Part shown: in pieces, positions 58,205 to 64,000 of the stretch
Layout of the letters: the number at the start of each line of letters is the position of its first letter
Numbering within the stretch: position 1 is the stretch's first letter
Source: Nymphaea colorata
Taxonomy: Eukaryota > Streptophyta > Magnoliopsida > Nymphaeales > Nymphaeaceae
DNA: 64,000 nucleotides
Reading direction: 5' to 3'
NCBI RefSeq assembly: GCF_008831285.2
Contig: NC_045145.1
Coordinates: forward strand, 3,698,723-3,762,722
Position numbers and translations under genes: made by a program
Notes under the pieces: model-generated
What the model saw: only the letters and a program-made list of their open reading frames with translations
What the model was told of the DNA's origin: nothing
Databases searched by the model: none

Positions 58205-60630
58205 AGTGTCTTGTCACAAGAAACAGCAAGCGGTAAATCAAAGGAAACTAATACTGGAGCAAAACGAAAATGGGGGCGAAGAATAAACTACAAAGACTGT
58301 GCGGCAGAGGGTTTTCCAGCCTTACATCAAATCAGAAACGAAACTCAGGAACTGGGTAGTCCACTAAAAGGAAGAAATCACAACGAAATTCCAAAAGAAA
58401 ATGAAGTGTAGTCTATCAAGGAGCAGAAATCACGAAGATAACAACCAAAGAACGAGTGGAATGGAGAGCTTTGCAGTGCCACGCTTCCAAGATTTCTTGC
58501 CTATTGCAGGTAGGATCAGTCCCAAGCAAGGCTCCTGAAGATGAAGAGGAGAGAGGAGGAGACCAGGATTTTGATCGATTACCAGCGACCAACAAGGCTA
58601 ATGTAGGAAGATGGGAAGAAAGGGGACAACACTCTTCGAACTCTCCCAAACGAACTAGATTGGTACGAGAGAGAGAGACATGACCGTTGCAGCCGAGCGA
58701 CTGCCATTTTGTTCTTTTTCAAAATTATTTTAAAAAATTTCTCCGAAATCTGGCCATGAATTATTGAGGAACGGATACCACAGTTTTCGGGTCGGGCCAA
58801 ACTTGGACCCGTCATCAGCTTTTAGCATAGAAAGAAAATGGCGCGCTCACGTGGTTTCGGACCCTCACCGTTGGACGTGTACAACAACATTTTAAGGATC
58901 AGATACAGAACCGAGTCGGCCTGGCTGCCGACTCAATGTATCGGCCGAATCATGTATTCTCCTAAATCAATTAGAGTTGGCCAAAACGTCATACGTGTAT
59001 ATATGCTTGAAACTTGCATGATTGAATTTTATCTGGTTTTTTATCTGGTTGATAGGCAACATTCACTTTGTGAGTGTTTTATAAATCTGACTTAATTCAT
59101 ATTTGTGAAACATTAGTTCTAGTATTTCATAAATCAATCTCAACTTTTAAAAAAATTCATGTAACATTCACATAATGTCTCTGCAGCCAAACAAACCAGT
59201 GTCAGTCTTCAAAAGATAGTTTGGCAGCAGAGACGCCTATGTGTCTTATAAATTTGCCCTCAAGAGTGAAGCAGGTCAATATAACAATTGTCATAGCATA
59301 CAATAAGCATGCGTCAATTTTTGGGGTAAACTCGTAGGACACTCACAAAATGTTTTTGTTGTCAAGTGACCATTTAATGTAGAAGCAAAAGCATACATAA
59401 CTAGTATGTGATCTCACATTGCCAGAAAAGAGATGAATCTCTAGGTTGGATGCACCTTGTCCATTAATAAACAGAGGGAGAAAGAATTAGATTTAGGGAT
59501 GTCCACCAGTCGGCTACAGCAACTATTGTTTGGTTTTCTTAGTTCGATTGCATAATTGGATCTAGAATCAAAGAATAAGAAAATATAAAAAAATGGTATC
59601 CAAATTGTGTCACGCAATCAAATTCAAATGTCCTCAGAATTGGATATCAATGAGATTTGGTAAGAAAGAACCTATACAAAATCCATGTTTGATTGGTAAT
59701 CTAACGTGAGTCGTATTGTCAATTTGAAATGTGAATCGGATGTAGAATTGAATCTTGCATTATGTAATTTTAATTGTGTTTCCGATGTCAATATTTACTT
59801 ATTCATCATAAAAGTCGATACCTCTATCTGATGGATAGATGGACTTGTCTCCTTAATACCATGCATGACAACTGATTAGAATTCACATTAGAGTAAAAAT
59901 TTTCTACTCATCATAAGCCTCTTGGAAACATTGTGAATTTCCTCTCAACCTGAAAAGGGGTTTCTTTGTAAAATGATATTTACTCGAGTTATATTGCAAA
60001 CTGTCATGTGTGGTTTTGCAAATTAATCTCTAGTTTTTTAACCTGTGGGTGCATTTCAAACCCTGTGTTCAAAGGTATTAAACTACAGTCCATTTTCTAA
60101 TATTGTCGGGTGAGTAAATAGAGTATTTCATCCTACCAAAAAGAGAGTGAAGCCTCCACCCTTCCCTCCGCCTCCCAAGATACCAAACCTGCCTTCGGTG
60201 TCTTGGGATGATGCCTTGGCAATGCTTCAACTTGCATATCGGTGTCATTCTTTTGTAGCACAGAAAAGTAGACATCTCAAAAGCTCAAAACAGAGACTAG
60301 CTGCCTACCAGCCCCCACACTATCTATTCCACCAACTCCTTCAGAGATTTTGTTCATGTTCTATTGGATGCATAAGTTCCTTATATTCTGCTTCATCGTA
60401 ATTGACCTTTTAATCATATTTTACCAACACAAAAACTATCTTTTAGTATATTAGAAAAACTACAGCCATCTACTTCTTTTATACTTAAGAAGCATAACAT
60501 CTATATCAAACTTTGCTTATTTGTGTTGACAACTCCTCTCATCAGGCCTTGATGGTATGAATCAAATTCATGTATCAGCCTATAATCCATACTATTCTCA
60601 CAATAGAGCATATCAGTTTTAAAATATGTG
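58205..60630. other. Intergenic upstream of the SNAP33-like gene
   Basis: 58205-58700 is probably the leader and promoter of the SNARE gene. Beyond it I see no gene; the open frames at 58838-59095 and 60147-60401 lack recognisable motifs. Confidence 0.5.
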
Positions 60631-60639
60631 AAGGGAGTA

Positions 60640-60831
60640 TGTTGAGTCACCAAACTCAGCAACAACCTAATCGTTCTTTGTGTATAGAATTTGTTATGTT
60701 CATTTTCTGTTGATGTATATAAAGACATCAATGGTATTGTGCTAATACAATGGGATTCATTTTGGGTGTTCAAATATTACACTCGTCTTCTCTATGCCAT
60801 GTTCCATTGCTCTGTTCATTAAACTTTTCCA
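60640..60831 (+). repeat. 5' LTR of the right-hand copia element
   Basis: TGTTGAGTCACC..CTTTTCCA, 192 bp, with a TATA box (TATATAAAG, 60716-60724). It is followed at once by TGATATTAGAGCA (60832-60844), a near match to the initiator-Met-tRNA primer site TGGTATCAGAGC. It is preceded by a purine run, GAAGGGAGTA, resembling a polypurine tract. The second LTR lies outside the window. Confidence 0.65.
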
Positions 60832-63800
60832 TGATATTAGAGCACTCATTGTCCTGATGTCCTCCTCATTAGTAACAGTTTGTTATTAAGGTTTTCAATG
60901 TGTGATAAGTAAGCATTTGCTTCTTCTATATTGTTACTATGGCTACATCTTTTGAAGGATCAGATGACCTTCATTCTTTCACTTTTGAATCACATTCTGA
61001 GAATGTTGGTGACAACAATCGCACTCATAATATCAGCACAATTGAACTCTACAGCTCACTTTATCTTTGTCATTCAGATAATCCTAGTGCTGCTCTAGTA
61101 TCGTAACCTCTGATTGGGGACAATTATCCCACGTGGAGTATATCTTTTAACATGGCCTTGACAACAAAAAATAAACTTGGATTTATTGATGGCTCATTAA
61201 GAGAACCAGATCGATCTTCTGTAGATCACACACTGTGGAGAAGATGCAACACAAATGATATTATCATGGATCATTAATTTGCTTTTAAAGGATATTACAA
61301 GCAGTGTGATGTATGCTACCACTGCTTATGAAACATGGATTGATTTGCATGAAAGCAAGCATAGCTCTGAGAAAATACCATATCAAGGCAGCCATATGTA
61401 GAAACTTGTAAAAAACTCAAAGTATAATTGTATATTACATGAGGCTTAAATCGTTATGGGATGAGCTAGAGTTATTCAATTCATTACCTAATTGTTTATG
61501 TGGAGCTATGAATGTACTTACTATAAAACTACAGGAAGAGAAGCTTATCCAATTTCTCATGAGATTGAATGATTCCTATAGTGCCATAAGAGTAGAAATC
61601 TTCTTGTGGATCTTTTTCCCTCAATTAACAAGGCTTACTCTCTCATTCTACAAGAAGAAAAGCAAAGAGAGGCAAGGTTGTCATTTTCACAGATCATATA
61701 AGTCTTGATGTTATTAATTCAAATTAAAAGATCAGTAAGGGACAACCTCAGATACGTCCATAGTGCACTTATTGCCAAGGTCTTGTCCATACCAAAGACA
61801 AGTGCTTTAGACTTCATAGTTATCCTACTAGTTTTAAACCAAATCGATTGAAACAGGAAAGTCCCAATGACAAGTTATTTAATCCTATAAAAACAATTGA
61901 AGAAAATGTGACTGCTACTGTCATGAATTCCATCCTTGGTTCGACAAAAATTATTTATCAAACCAGCAATGATAATGTTCTTGCATTCACCGTAGAATAA
62001 TACAACCAACTTCTGCAATTTCTAAAGGACAAACTGTCCTATTGCATTGGCAATTTTGCATGTATTTTATATCAACCATGGATGTGTGGATATGAATAGT
62101 GGGGCTAGTGATCACATCACATCATTCCTTTCTTAGCTAAATAATACTTTCAAATTTGATTCCCCATTTCCCATTAGAATGCCTAATAACAAGACTGCCT
62201 ATGCTACACATCAAGGTAGTATTGTCGTTTCATCTCTCATTACACTTAATAATGTGCTCTTTGTTCCTAATTTTGGATTTAACCTTCTTTCTGTGAGCAA
62301 GCTTACTCAACATCACAATTGTTCTATTTTTGTTTAATAACAATGTTGTCTTATTCATGACTAAATTTCCAAGACTCTGATTGGGATTACTGAACTCAAG
62401 GTTGGTGTGTATTGCATAAAAGATTTTATCACTGTCGAAGCATGTTCAGACCATCTTAAAACTCAAACAACTCCCTTTATGTGGCCACCAATATATCCTA
62501 ATATGAAACTGACGTCTAGCATCTAAGATTAGGTCACCCTGTTATCTCTAGAAATAAGATGTTTGCCTCATATGATGTTCAAATAGAATTTAGGAATCAC
62601 TAATGTAGTGGTTGCTTGATGTCCAAGTAGACACGTCTACCCGTTAGCATTAGCTAAACCTCATCTACAAAACCATTGAACTAGTTCATTGTCATATCTG
62701 GAGTCCTTACTCTAAGGCCTCACTAATAGGAGCATTTTATTTCTTAAATATAATCGATGTACTTGGGTTTTTTAATTTGACGCAAATATGAAACAAGGAA
62801 TAATTTGCAATTGTTCTTGAATCTTGTTGAGAATGCCAATTGAAATCTTCAGTTTTAATCCTAAGAAGTCCTAAGAAGTGATAATGGAACTGAGTTTCTT
62901 GTCAATGAAATGACAATTTGTTTCAGAGTAAGGGAATTGTTCATAAAACCAGTATGTTTACACACCACCAAAACAATGTTGTAGAAAGGAAACATAGACA
63001 TCTTTTGATAATTGCACGAGCATTGAAATTTCAAATTAGTCTTATGTTGAAATTTTGGGGAGAATGTGTAATGCTACAACATATTTGATTAATAGAACTC
63101 TGTCTCCATCATTAAATTGCTTGACTATAGATGTGTTGTAAGGTATCCGTTTGGGAAGAAAGCTTACCTTGTGTATAATCTTCAAATATAAAGGTTAATG
63201 ATTAGCAGAGATGTAAATTTTATGAGAATACATTTCCATTTGCTAGAGTTCAAAAAGAAAATCATGGTGCTACCATTCCTTTGCCCATAAAGGAGCTGAC
63301 ATATGAGGCAAACAAAAATCAGGATATAAGTAGGAGTGAACCAAAATCAATCTCTCTTACCACTGAAAATTATGGACGACTCTCACCAACCACTAAAGTA
63401 GAGCTGAATTCTCAAGCGTCGAATTTCAATCATCGTGAAGTTCAACCCATCTCTACTACACAACCTGCAATTATACCAAAACTGTCGCTCAACCAAAATT
63501 AGTAAACCCTTTATTCTGTTAAACGAACTTTACTGCAGTACTGCCTTGCTTAATTCAACAACTCAATTGGAGTCAAAGAAAACAAGGTTCGTCTCACTAC
63601 CCATTATCTCAGCTTTTACCTTTCAATATTTCTATTAAGTATATCGACCACCACAGATCCAAAATTCTATGATGATGTATGGCATTATCAATGCAAGTGA
63701 GAGACAAAGAAGGCTGAATAGGTGAACAGGGCATTGAAAAAAAATCAGACAAGGAGTGTTATTGACTGTCTACCAAATGTTACACCCACTACCCACTGGA

Positions 63801-64000
63801 TGCAAGTGGGTTTACAAAACTAAGTTTAAAGGAAATGGAGAATTAGATAGACATAAGGCAAGACTGGTTGCAAAGGGTTACTCACAAATTGAATGGATAG
63901 ACTTTAGTGAGACCTTAACTCATGTAGTTCAAAATGTCAGATGCTTGTTATCTTTTTGTAGCTAAATTAAATTGGCATCTTGAGCATATAGACGTGTACA
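60640..64000 (+). mobile_element. Decayed Ty1/copia element, runs off the window
   Basis: After the LTR and primer site, gag-pol pieces follow in copia order but in many frames. The gag part includes PLIGDNYPTWS (near 61108) and KNKLGFIDGSL, and a frame with LKSLWDELELFNSLPNCLCG at 61442. A zinc-knuckle remnant (CTYCQGLVHTKDKC) lies near 61766, protease (NSGASDHITS) near 62095, an integrase remnant near 62880, and the RT start (GCKWVYKTKFKGNGELDRHK then [10 protein letters not shown]) at about 63800. Stops are frequent; it is long dead. Confidence 0.85.

Noticed and set aside
60147-60401. 84-codon Pro-rich frame before the right-hand copia LTR.
   Set aside because: No recognised motif and no splice partner; composition alone is not enough.

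Overview
The window is nuclear DNA from a flowering plant. It has spliced eukaryotic genes with GT-AG introns, plant-specific families (UGT83A-type glucosyltransferases, a NAC-domain protein, EIN3-like, a BAG8-like protein, a Golgi UDP-glucuronate 4-epimerase) and many plant transposons. I cannot name the species. No bacterial operons, CRISPR arrays or organellar genes are visible.

Layout. (1) Positions 1-32,000 hold a UGT83A-type array on the + strand. UGT-A (1-3465) is cut by the window start but looks intact. UGT-B (17842-25835) is a pseudogene. UGT-C (30390-31896) is complete, 457 codons. A and B are recent duplicates that share intron and 3' flank. Transposons fill the array. A tRNA-derived SINE and a fold-back element sit in the UGT-A intron. 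A 5'-truncated Ty3/gypsy chromovirus relic (about 4660-14776) lies between A and B and is itself split by a 3.85-kb hAT element (7821-11670). That hAT carries a captured exon of a PRAF/PH-RCC1-FYVE-type gene. A Ty1/copia element (18064-23042) sits inside exon 1 of UGT-B. A broken EIN3-like fragment (29376-29961, - strand) lies just upstream of UGT-C.

(2) Positions 32,000-47,000 are gene-poor. They hold a divergent two-exon NAC-like gene (42679-44144, - strand) and, 2-3 kb away, a scrambled relic of the same gene (39251-40970) made of inverted and duplicated pieces.

(3) Positions 47,500-58,300 hold three ordinary single-copy-type genes: GAE (47543-48901, +, intronless), a BAG8-like gene (52715-53984, +, two exons) and a SNAP33-like Qb+Qc SNARE (55564-58204, -, five exons). 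The SNARE appears to lack one base in exon 4, which breaks the Qc SNARE motif.

(4) From about 60640 to the window end there is a decayed copia element with a recognisable 5' LTR and primer-binding site.

The living genes do not form one pathway. The UGT array would glucosylate small molecules in the cytosol, GAE makes UDP-galacturonate for pectin in the Golgi, the SNARE acts in secretion or cytokinesis, and BAG8 and NAC are regulatory. The main biology here is decay and rearrangement: tandem duplication, nested transposition, gene capture by a DNA transposon, and snap-back inversions both in a retroelement and in a NAC duplicate.
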